The translations under genes were made by a program, and so were the position numbers. Below, piece after piece: positions 1 to 12,200 of a DNA stretch of 64,000 nucleotides. Position 1 is the first letter of the stretch; the number at the start of each line of letters is the position of its first letter. Source of the stretch: Polyodon spathula (lineage: Eukaryota > Chordata > Actinopteri > Acipenseriformes > Polyodontidae); NCBI RefSeq assembly GCF_017654505.1, contig NC_054555.1:3839335-3903334 (forward strand). Reading direction: 5' to 3'. Under the pieces are notes generated by a model that had not been told where the DNA came from, did not search any database, and saw only the letters and a list, made by a program, of their open reading frames with translations.

Positions 1-3000
1 TGTTATCTGGGGGTAATACAGTAGACTCAGTCTGAACTCTTCACATAATCACGAGATAATCTAACAGACCTAAAGACACTATTTTAAATGACAGTAGGTG
101 GCAGCAGTGAAGTAGGATCTTCTACTGTAGCTTAATGTAACGTTTTAAAAACCATGGGGACGTTTGCTAGCAGGATCTTTCGTGCTTGACCTCTGTATTC
201 TTGTATTGCAAAAGCAGGTCAAGTGTGTGTAAAACAGAGGTTGCAGCTCAAGTCAGTCACAATGTGCTGTGTCCAGCAGACCACTGCTTAAACCGTATGT
301 GTGGATCAGCAATTCTGAACCTCACTCACCCATGCTTCACACACAGAGTGCATGGCATTAGTTCAGTTATCATAGTTCAGTGTTCAATTATTTAACTCGG
401 GGTGCTTTAGAATCATTGCAATTGCTCTCTTGTGTCAAATTTTAAAATATATTTTCTTGTTTTTGTTGTAAATCATGCCAGATGTTTCCAAAAATATAGT
501 AGTTTGTAGATATTTTTTTTTTCTTCATTATTCTAAAAGAGTTACATGATTATCTGTGTCTAGCCACATGTTAATGGATTAAGGTTTCACATTTTGTTGA
601 AAAGGCTGAAACACATTTGAATTCCCAGTATTTCGTTTTTTCTGTTATTTGTATTCGGAGGAGCAGAGCAAGAGCATTCAGGGAAAGGAGAACAAAAAAC
701 GAAGCTGTTTTCCATATTGATTCTCCTGCTTCATGCATTATGGACGGCTCTGGTGTAGTAGATTAGAAATGTGCAGCCCTGTAAGGAGCCTTCGTATTGA
801 GTGCAGCATCATACCCTGAGGAAGAGAAATCGATAGGAGCTTCATTGCACTGCTGTAAATGTACCCATGGAGTGGCTTCAGGCATGGCATTGTGAGCAAC
901 ACTCTCAATACAAATTGTTGCATGCTGGGTTTCTACTATTAGTGACGCACAGGCCAGAATGTACAGAATAAGCAGGACATGTAAGTTACAATATGAACAG
1001 AATTCATATGGGACATATGAGAGCCATGATTCATTAATGTCTTGCAGTGCACAGTAGCAGTCATGCACTGCTGTACAGTTTAAACGGCTGTCTTAGATGT
1101 GTCCTGTGTTGACATATGTATGTAATATTACATAGTCTTGCACTGCAAAGTTTGTAGGCACATGCTACCTTTTTATAGTGTTTTTTGTTTTATATGTATA
1201 AAATCAGTAAGTGATCCAGTGCTATATATTTATATACAGTACACGATGGTACTGTCCCTCTTTGTTCACATCTTTCCTAACCAGATCGAAGGACACCATT
1301 CATCATGTTTACAGCAGTACCAAAACTGAGGCTGTAGATATGCTTTCAGGGGAAAAATAAATGACTCATTTTAGACAGTTGCTGTCAGTCACAAGGGGCA
1401 AAACCACACTCCTAACTAGCAGTTTTATCATGGACAGTATGACAAGCCGCAATGAACACTGTTTGACTTTGGAGCTGTAATGTACAGTATGTGTACTGTA
1501 TTGCAGTTACTATGTCATTAATAGAACATGAGGATGTACTGTAGACCGCTCCATCGTGTGCTAAATGCTTGTGAACACTCATGCAGGGTAAGACTTCAAA
1601 TTGGTGTCCTCTGTGTAATTCTGCTTTGTGCTAGCTGCTGGTGACAGATGGAGTTTTTAAAAACAAGACAAATGAGCAGCTCTTTCTCTTTATTTATATT
1701 TATTTATTTATTTATTGCACTAAACCATATGCCGTTTCTAAAGGCAAAATGAGAAAAATGATCAGCCTCACTCCCACTTTCCCCTTTAGCTTCAATCTGT
1801 TCCTTGGTACAGTAGCCTCTAGCTCCTGATCCCTCTGACACTGACCTCACTCCTGTTCTGTTCTTTTCTCAAGATGCTTCATTTCTCAGACCCAGGAATG
1901 ACAGTTGTACTGCATGCTGTGTGCTGATTGCACACTTACACTGGTATGAGTTCCACAGTCCTCACATCATGAAGACAATAAGAGGCTACACATCTTGAAT
2001 CATATTTATATATTTTATCTTACTACCATAAGTACACTCAAGTCACAGCCTGCAGTACTATATTTTCACATTTTGAGAGGAGGCAAAAAATAAATAAAAA
2101 ACAGCATAACATGTCAACAGTTTCATTATGACAAGCGGATAACCTTTGATGGACAGACAACTATTGTAGTGCTCGTACTTTTATATGATCTCAACTGTGA
2201 ATGTTATTTTTTTTCAGATCGTATTATTCTCTTGCCAGTGTGTGCTGCTGTGTAAACAATCTGTAATTGTACATATTTTCTGGGTAATGTATTTCTTATC
2301 AGATCAGACTTGAAAAGCCTTGCTGAAAAAAAGGAAATGCTATTGTTGCTGAATTGGGTATAATTAAGGATTTCAGTGTAGTTGTTTTAGGATGAGTCTA
2401 TGTTTGTACAGTACATACAGTACCAGGTTAAGAAGGGGTTTTCGTTATATAATTTTACTGTGTGCGTTCTCCGTGTGTTCAGGGCTCGGTGCTAACAAGC
2501 CCACCTGTTTATAATTGCTGCCTGGCTGCTGAAAAGGTTCAGTGTTTTTCCTGCCATATGGCTGATTTTATATTATTTCACCCATGCATTCTTTGGACTC
2601 CAGTGGCCCCTGTTCACAGATGCCGTTCAAACAGCTGTGTTTAAGAGTATTGCTATTTTAAAGTTGCTGTTTTCTCTCAAGTGCAAGGGTGTCGTCCGCC
2701 ACTGTTTTTACTGAGCAAACATCACACATGAGTAAGGCTGAAAGTAATCTAAAATGATATGAGGTATTGGAGAAGGGAAGTTGGGTGGTGTGTGCTGGCA
2801 GTCAGGCGATTTATTTAACCTTTTTATCCCATTTTAACAGTCTCAGTTTGTACACTGTACAGTAAGTTCTAATCAAGTTTAAAACAACCAAATGACCAAT
2901 ACAGCCTACAGTACTTACTGGAAAACAAAGATCATCAAACACATAGCTTTATGTTCTACGTTCTTGTTCTTTTAAAATGCGTCTAAACGTCCTTTTTATT

Positions 3001-3155
3001 CAGGTGTACCATTCTCGCAGGTAGGATGCAGTTCAAGGATTCTCTGGATTAAATGATCTTTGCTCACCTGAGACTTGTGATGCCTTAAAATAAAATACAA
3101 AAATGAAATCATGTATTTAAATAAAATGTGTGGTGTTTTTTTTTTTTTTTTTTAG
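1..3155 (+). other. rapgef6: 5' intron of rapgef6 (partial)
   Basis: No coding exon is recognisable. The stretch is AT-rich and contains a TTTA microsatellite near 1690-1716, many short TACTGTA/TACAGTA words (for example near 1230, 1485, 2406 and 2850), and a long T tract at 3135-3153 that serves as the polypyrimidine tract for the next exon. Open frames here are under 110 codons and have no family resemblance. Confidence 0.8.
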
Positions 3156-3226
3156 GATTTAAACACTATTTTTTCTCACCTTCATGGCATGGATATTTTA
3201 TCTCATCTCCGAGAACATCAGCTCAG
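3156..3226 (+). CDS. rapgef6: rapgef6 coding exon (first in window)
   Basis: It starts in phase 0 after TTTAG and ends two bases into an Arg codon before GTAAGT. It encodes [19 protein letters not shown] followed by EHQL. This matches the start of the N-terminal helical segment of PDZ-GEFs, where the family has DLNTIYSYLHGMEILSNLR. The preceding exon, which should end around the conserved ERTPE, is not in the window. Confidence 0.93.
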
Positions 3227-6200
3227 GTAAGTTAAACATCTGGAGGAATGCTAATAGGAAACACACACTACCATCTGTAACCTACTGTAATTCAACAATT
3301 GCACACTAGATGTCTTGATATTCTGTGTGCAGGTCACTGCTAGGGAAGTTTAACCCTTTCAGTCCTGAATTAGGTTTGTTTACTTCTATTTCTACCCTGT
3401 CTCAGCCTGGGGCCTAGGAGTTCCACGAGGTTCCACCATGATTTCCGATGGTATATCTTAAGATAGATAACACTAGAGCTCGTTCAGCATGGTTGGTGAC
3501 AGGTGGTCAGAAGTGGGCAGATTGTCTGAAAGATGTACGTTAAAGGCTACCAAGTTGCAGTTTAAATAACATTAAGGGGAAGCCCTAGAATACGTTTACT
3601 GAGGGAGTTTTAACTGTATTCAGATTCCCCTTGGAAAGCACCAGCATTTCTTACGATATCATAGCTGTAACTCGCTGCATACTGTAGTTGTTGCTGTTGA
3701 GGAAAGATTCCTTGGGTAATAAACAACGTTAGGCTTTAACAGCCTTGTATGGTAAGAGGGTTTGCAACGTTCGGGCATGCATGGTTGAAGCTCATGTTCA
3801 AGTGAGCATGCGTGTGAGTCTACATTACATTAACAGCCAATGAAACAATGATTATAGGGCATTACATTGGTAGACTATCTTATCTGTACGGTGGTGCTCT
3901 ACTTACCTAACAATTATACACCAGAGTAGACACTAAGAACGATAGTGAATTTTAGTTGTAAAATAAACACGCTTTAAGGTTTGGTTTGCGGCTGTTTGAC
4001 TGGATCTTCCAATTAAACATTATTATATTCAGTTACTGTACGGTACGTGCTTGATTTAACAGAAGAAAAAAAGATTGGTGAAGTATACAACACAGATTGC
4101 ACAGATGACTAATGCTTTTGGAAGTCCTCTTTTAGACCATGGGTTTGGCACGAAACCGTTTATCTCTGTACCATACCATTTTATTAAACTTGCATTTTTC
4201 ACTTAGAAAAATAAATATGCTTAGGCTGGCCATAGCAGCTTGCCACTTAAACACTCAACTGCTTTTTGTTTCTTTTTTGTCAGATCAATGTGTACCACAG
4301 CTCGTTATGAGAGGCATGAAGCCCATCGTGTCCTGTTCTAGTAAGTGCTTCGGATCACCAAGTTTAGAATAAGGCTTACGCGTTTGATAAAGCATGCTCT
4401 GTATAGTCTTGAGGTGATTGAATGGATGTTGCTAGCAATACAGCTTCTACTATAGACGCACTTTATATGGGCAGCAAAATCACATGTCTCATTGCCATCA
4501 CAGTAAAGCCTATTGGAATGGTCAACACGGCTTTGTAATTAGTGATTAGTCCCCAGCTAATGTTAAAAGAAGAATTTACAAGGACACATGCATGGAGTGA
4601 AGCTGCTGCTGCTGAGCCACACCACACCCTAGTCACTGGACTTGAGGAAGCTGGTCTTTTGTCACCAGAAATGCATTTGTTTTCTTATCACATGATGGTT
4701 TATTATTTTATTTTTCTTCTTGTTTATTGTATTTGCAGCCCCCACAGCATTTCTACATGTTGGTATATCCTACTCTCAGGCTCAGTGTTCATGAAGGAAT
4801 CCATGTTTTTACCCAGATGCTGGTATGTGCAGTGCATTATACATCTATGCAACATCACTTCCATACTGCAATAACAGTAAAAGAGTAGTTATTTCAAGCC
4901 TATTTTCAGACTGCAGAGGAGTTGGTGAGTCACCCCCCCTGTAATGATTTTGTAAAGATGTTCTTTAATATTTCTTCCAAAGAAGTTAAGTTGATACAAA
5001 AAGATCATACAGAAATGATGGATGGTTACTGAAATGCGTAGTGCATTTGACAAAACCAGCTTCATACAAGGTTGCAAGCATTACTGGCATAACGTGAGCA
5101 CGCTAGATCATTTCTGAATATCATGGACTTTGTCTGTTATTAAAATCCACTTGAGTCTTCATTTCCAGGAGAACTTTCACAGATAGACTTAGGATGTAAT
5201 GTATCTTGATATAATCCATGTAAAACATTTCCTGTAAGGTCCCAGTATGGAACCTACAGTAAGGGTATTTCTTAAGTACAACTCCCCAGGAGTGACAGGA
5301 ACTGATTTATTTATATATTTTTCACTTGGTTTATTTCTTGATGGATTTTGCATACAACTTTTGGTAACACCAAGATAGCTTTAGAAGTGACAATAATGAT
5401 TTTATTTTGTTTAAATAATTGGAAGCTTACACTTGTTGTAATTCTGTAATATATAACATTTTCTAAATTAATCACAAATAACAACTTAAATTAAGTTTTG
5501 AATGTTGTGTGTTTTTTTTAATTTTACAATATTATACTGTTTTTTATGAGCAGGGCTGCAACCCTACTTCATTACTTTACAATGGGTAGTAAAGAAAGAT
5601 GAAAGCCTCGCCAAGTTTTTAATGCCCTAGTTAGCTCACTGATTTTCTAAGTGCATGTTGATGAAACCCAGCTGGTGGGCAACAATCAGGGCTGGGTTCT
5701 GGTATGCGGAACTGCTGGCAGCCTTGTGACTGAACCATGTGTTCCCTGAGCTCAGCCAGCCAGGAATGAGAATGCTTTGCACAGCGCGACGCCAATCTGA
5801 GCTCTCGTCTAACCACAAACCACGAGAAGCTAAGAACAGTCGAGGGAAAACAAGCGACTTTAAACTTGAGATTTGGAGGGAAAGAAGCCAGAGGATATTT
5901 CTGGATTACAAGTTGGGAGGACACTTTCTAAAGTTTGTGTATTATTCTTTTATTATCTACTTCATCATTTTCCTATTTTTATGTGTCCTTTGTTTCTGGT
6001 TTTATAAAACCTATTTTTTATTTTTTATTTTCAAGATTTGCCTTCCATTGAAGCAATATTATATATATTTAAAAAAAAAAAAAAAAAATAATAATAATCC
6101 AAAGGTGTTTCTGGGAAAAATGTAGTGCTCTGATGTTTCCCCCTTACTGAGCGGGGATTTTAAATTGAGTTGTCAACAAGAACAGACCAAAGCAGATTGG

Positions 6201-9200
6201 ATTTGACAAACTTCTCAGACCAAGGAATGAAGTAATGTCGTAATGAGGATTTGTATGCATTTGCTCTACCTTCACAGGATTTATTGAAGGTAAGCCTGAA
6301 GTGTGTATGTAAACTCACTTTTCGTGCATACTGTAGTTGCTGTCTGATTCAATCTGATAAACTTAATTACAAAGGCAGTTGTGGTTTTAATCTTTTTTTT
6401 TTTTTTTTTTACAAAATGGCAAAGGGTTTGAAAAGGAAGTTTTGGGTCCATTTAATTATTTATTTGTTCAAGTTTACTGTGGAGCTTCAAAATGCTGGCC
6501 TTCCCAAGTTATAAGGGAAAGGGGTCTCTTGTGGCTTAATTATGGTGTAACTTATTTTCCATCATGCCTGTACTGTTACATTAGTTACATAAACTGGTTC
6601 TTGCTTTGACTTAGTTGATCCCTTAATACAGCTCCATGAAGCTTCAGTGTACACTAAGGCTATGTTCACACTGGGTCCGTTTAGAGGGTTTTGTCTGCGT
6701 TCTGTATGGTTCGGTACGTTTGGTGTGAAGTGTGAACAACAAAGTCTGCTTAGGAAACGAACTGTACAGAGTCCATTTGAACTGACTGCAGCCTTAGAAC
6801 TACTGCTGCTGAATAATAAAGAAATGTTGAATCACAGCTTCACCCCTGTTGTGACCTCATTCTAGTTGGTGGTGATTTTACTGGATGGATGTAAAAATAG
6901 ACATGGATAGATCGAGTAAATGTTTGGCTTGTCATATAAATGTTACACATTCTGTTGAGAATAAAGTAGTACCACTCCTAGAATTCCCCACAGAAAGATT
7001 TTCAGTTTAAAAGCGCAGCCATCAATAACAGGATGTACTGTGCAGTGTACTTTAATCTTTGATTTGCCATCAGTGTTAAACTTTTTTCATACATTTTTTT
7101 TTTCTGTACAAACTTGCATTTTAATTGGAGTAATGGATACCTTCCCCACTAGTTTGCTGTCGCCATGCTACTGCTTGCTGTAGGTGCAAATGGAAAAGCG
7201 TGGTAACATTTCTGAAAGTTACTGCGGCAAGTCTTGTGACTATTAGAGCTAAATCAGCAAATTCTGTTTCCAATGTTATGCAGATAGGAGTATAGGCTAC
7301 CCCAGCAGTGAGCAACATCTTTTTTTTTTAAAGCAGGCTTGAAGTGTTTTTAATTAAATTCACTATCTGTAAAACGCTAATTAATAAGAGCATTTTTGCT
7401 CTATAATGCAAAGGTGAAACATTTACTGTAAAAAATCTTTGGGTTTCTACTTTGTAAGTGTTTTTAGGGGGTCCTAAAAAGGTGGGGAGTGACTTATACA
7501 CTGGTGTAACCTATAGGCTTTTTCTTGAAATTGTTGTCTCAAAAAGGGGGGGGGAGGGGGTGACTTATACACCAGTTTTTACTGTAAATACTGGAAGAAC
7601 TATAGAAGCATGGGTCAAATGTGTTGGGATATAGAAATAATAGTTCATCTTTATTTTTAAATTAGGTAATAATATTTTATTGTAAGAGTAGATGGATAAA
7701 TTAATATTTCATGTATTTGCACTGTATGTGTATGTGAAAGTTTTGTGTCAACATTACACCTACCCCACATACCCAAATCACATACAGGCACCTGACCTAT
7801 GCACACACAGGCATCTGACATATGCATACATGCTGTATGCACACGATTGGTCCCAGTGAAAAGTCTGAGAAAGAAAGCACGGGAGAAGTTATCATAAAAG
7901 GAAATAACCCTTGATTCCTTGGACTATTGAATTGTATGCCGGTGAAAGTACAAAATAATAAAAAGTGTGCAAAAGGAATTGTGAAAAGTCATGAACTGAG
8001 TGCAATGAAGCCAACTCACTTTAAAACTAAAATCCTATTTTTGACAGTTCAAGTACAGCCTGCAAGTAAATATTCGAGATTAAGACAATGTTTATTTTCA
8101 ATCTAGTGTGTGTGTGTGTACTGTATGTTAGGTTTCCCCGCAAGTCATAGTAAACAACTCTGGGGAAAAAACTGAGAACTAAGAAAACCCTGGTTATGAT
8201 GTACGCTGATAAGTATTTGTGTGACCTACACTAAATACAAAGCGGTATGTAATTCGATATGTTAACAAGGTAACATTATTTCATTTGACTTTGTGAAGCA
8301 AATGAGTTCATTCTATAGGCTGATGCATAGCTTTTGGCCATAACTTTAGCCATAGGCAGGTCACAGATATAAAGTAGCAAGCCCTGGGGAAGCCAGTGGA
8401 GAGAGCTGATAAAATCTAAACAGCAACTGAACTGAATACATTATCTTCTGCTGGCTGGGGACAAGAAGCTGCTTGGCAAAATCCCCACCAGCTGACAGCA
8501 AGGTTTAACTTCACCCAAGTGTGAAGAGAAGTGTCCAAGCAAGCCAGGACAACGAATCACTCTGCTTTCAGTGAAGATATTGAGTTTGTGTAGAAAGAGA
8601 AAGTCAGGGCTGATGTAGATACGTGCATCCTTATTCAAAACGTAATGGACAGTGAGAGTTTGCCTTTATAGCGGGTTGTCAGTATAGTCTCCAGCATGGA
8701 TAGAATATTACCAAAGGCCTTGGCAGTGCTTGAATTAAATATAGTGCATTCATATTCAATGTGGGGCTGATGGCCAACACTTAATTCCTTTAGCATCCTG
8801 AAGCATAAAAGGGAACATTTTGAAAAGACATCTTATCTCTGCATCAATACATAGTGCTGTCAGCACATTGCATTTTGAGTGAATTTAGCATGCGATTTAT
8901 TGAACGATCTGATAAGGCAACACTAATTCTTTATTGTAAAAGCTGCTGATTGTGACAGTGTATGAAGTAGTTCTGCTTTGCAAACTTGCTGGATAGAGAG
9001 CATCTTCCTTTTGTTAAATTGGAGCATGTATTTTTAATATGGGGGACTCCTTTTGATTACTGACCATTTTAGGGAGCTGTGATCCTGCTGAGATTAAAAA
9101 CAAATACATCAAAGAAATGAACGTGTTGCTGTTGCCTGTCGGGGCCCAAAGCCAATGTTCTTTCAGGTTCAATTGTATAGATTTTCTTTCTCTCTGTATT

Positions 9201-12200
9201 TGAAGGTAGATTCTTTGTTGCTGTGTAGCTTAAAGGAACAACGGAAATATATAGGTCAGCAAAACGAAAAAGAACAAAAATGTCTCAAATTGAGTGAAAG
9301 ATTATTCCCTCCCCCCCATGTATTACCGACTTGGTTTTCAGACTTCTCATCAAGTAGAGAGGAAATTGCTGTCACAATGTGATCAGTAAAAGGGTCTTTT
9401 TGGTGTTAGCAACTACTGTTAACATGGTCATGTTGACTGATCTTATCCCTGCTTCATCTTGAATTCCTCCCACCTTTCTTGAAGTCTGACAGCGAATTCT
9501 ACTGTATACTATATCCCCTTCAGGCACTGTATGCAAAATTGTACCATGGTACATTTTCTATCTAAGTATCTATTTTATAATGCACATGTTTTTTTCAGAG
9601 TGATGGCAGGGCAACTTCTCAAACTCCATGTAGTTCACACAAACTATTTTGCATTTTAATAAAAAATGGTTTGTGTTTTTATTACATTTTTTCCATTTTA
9701 TTTAATGTAGTAACTTTACTAGTTTAACTAGATAGGGGATTTTGATCACAAAAACTAGCAAGTCTTGAAAACTACCGTTATATTCTATCCCAGAATTAGT
9801 TGCTTCTCACACTGTTGGTTTAAAAGCTGTGGTGGGGTGCTTTTACCACAGTCTGTCTTAAAGACGAAGGGCTTTTTCGTCCAGTTTGGTTTCATTTCTT
9901 CATTTTGGATGTATAGCAGTTTTTGGAATATCAGCGTTTTTGGAAAATTTTGAAAAATCAAAGATGGTTATTTTTGAAGATCACCACACATCCTGATGTA
10001 AATGTGCTTGGATAGTCCCTTTTTTTTAAAGCCATTTCACCCCTTTGCTTACCAGTTTGAGTTTACTATACATACTAGCGTTTGTCTATATTGATTCATT
10101 TCTGTAAAGGAGAGCTACAAAAGTAAATGTTTTTTCTAACCTCCTGATTTGTTTTTATTAATATTATATTACTGGTTTATTGTTGGTGCTTGGAATGTTT
10201 TGGTTTCTTCAGGATATACAAGTATTCAAATACAGTTCAAAAGATAAACTGCTCCATCCTGGTAAGTTAGCTGTAGGTCACAAGGTCAAAATGCAACTCA
10301 ACCAGTGGTTTGAATCTGAAGTCGTGAGATACCAGGAAGCAGCAGGTCCTTATCTTCTGTTGCATTGTCTTTTGAGGTATCTGCGTATTCCTATTTTTAA
10401 ATTATAACATAAGCAAAGGAAAGGGCGGGGCCAGTGATAATATAGTTAGATATGTTCCTACTCCTTTAAAGCAGAAGATGCTCAATAGTGTTGTTGTTGC
10501 ATTGATTTTTTTGGCATGAGTTTGATATATGATTGTCCTTTGTGTATTTTTCTTTTCTGTGTGTTGATATTATCATTATGTTTTCCTGACAGTTTTGGCA
10601 AACAGTCTGGGGGGAGAAGAGGCTGTGAATGCATCATTTTAGAGCCATCAGAAATGATTGTGGTAAGTGGACTGGTTTCTGTGTGTTTATCAACGTGGTC
10701 GATCTACTGCGTGGTTGTATTAAAAAGTTACAAGCAGCTTCTAATGGAATGCCATTACTGTACATTTTAAATGGGCAGCCATCCTGAACATGTAGGTTGT
10801 ATGCTTGCATAATTTTACACAATAATACCAATGCTGCAGCTGAGAGTGTTCCAGTGATTGCCATTATCGTGATTCAAGCGGGTTTGACGCCTCCAGCTCT
10901 TGTAGGCAGTAAATTAGTGTGACACATGGAATCCTACATGCACTTTGAAAATGGACAGTGCAAATAGAAATAATTTCCATGCAAAACCATATAAGTGATG
11001 CCTATGGAATGCTCATGTCAATGTTGATGCTGCACAATGCGTATTACTTTTCTGTAAAACTTGTCTTTCCCTAGCATTGCACAGTAGGTGTAACACACAC
11101 TCTTGGGGAATTGGTTATGGAGCATTTCTATTCATTCAGTATGGCTGCTTGTCTGTGCCAGCTACTAGGTTTTGCTTATTAGCAACAGTCTCGCTAAAAA
11201 AAAAAAATCTATTTAGTACATTTCATAGAGGTTATATAGGGGTTCATTTTTCTTTTCCTGATTTTTAATTTGCTATGTAACTCGAATCACGTAAGTGCAT
11301 TCTGTAACATCCTAAATTTGCATTTCCCTATTGCGAGTGAGTTTAAGTCCTGATGGGCAGGTGTAGACATTACTGAAGTTTCAGGGGGGAGGGACCGATT
11401 GGTCACCTATCCCTCCAGAAGAGTTTGTGCAGGGAAAACCAAGCTCACATGGTAGGTGTTTCAGTAGATGATCATTATTTATTTATTTATTTATTTATAA
11501 ACAGTCCACTCATGTCATCAGCGGTCACCCAGCTCGTGGCATGCTTGATTGTGGGGTTATAAATCGCTGATGCCAGCATGGTCAACAGCTCGGCTCTGTG
11601 GGTAAACTGCTGGCGTAACAGTGAAAAGGGTCACTGCAGAGTAGGACTATGTTTGAAAGAGGCTGTCTACGGAAGTGGCTGTATGTCCCCTTTAGCTGAT
11701 GGACCAGGCGCACACAAAAGAAGGAAGCCCAGCAATAGAGCAGAATGGAAATAAGGATCCCATTGCAGAGAAGTTTGAGAGATTCCAGCTTTTACTAGGA
11801 GTATTATTAAATACACCCGAAAGTGTTAACTATGCATGAAAGATGATGAATGAGTTTGAAAACTATACCCATGTGCACATGTACACACAGTAAGGAGTAA
11901 TGCAATGATTGCATATTAGTTTTGTTGTAGTCTTAGTGATGTCTCCGATCTCATCCTGTAAAAGATTTGTTTTTAAATGTACAAAAACACTGCTGATGAA
12001 CATATGATGAACATACACCTTTTTGTTAAAGTTCCCATTTCTAACTGCATAATGAACAAGCCCTGTCTTTTATTGTGGTATGATTGTGCTTATTGTCTTG
12101 TTTGTCATAATTATATGTCAGTTGAGAAGCATTGGTTTAAAGAGTGTATTTAGTCGCTTTGAATAATAGTTGCCATTAGTAACTGGGCTAGATTTATATA

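Larger units (their letters stand above)
4823..10592 (+). other. rapgef6: large intron with repeats
   Basis: A 5.8 kb intron. It contains a poly(A) and ATA run near 6070-6098, a GC-richer block at about 5640-5860 of unknown origin, an inverted-repeat fragment at 6664-6737, a likely short DNA transposon at 7422-7587, and a candidate frame-shifting exon at 10213-10261. No conserved coding segment was found. Confidence 0.75.

Noticed and set aside
5739..6125. 128-codon ORF ending in poly-Lys/Asn
   Set aside because: It runs through T-rich and A-rich intronic sequence and has low-complexity composition.
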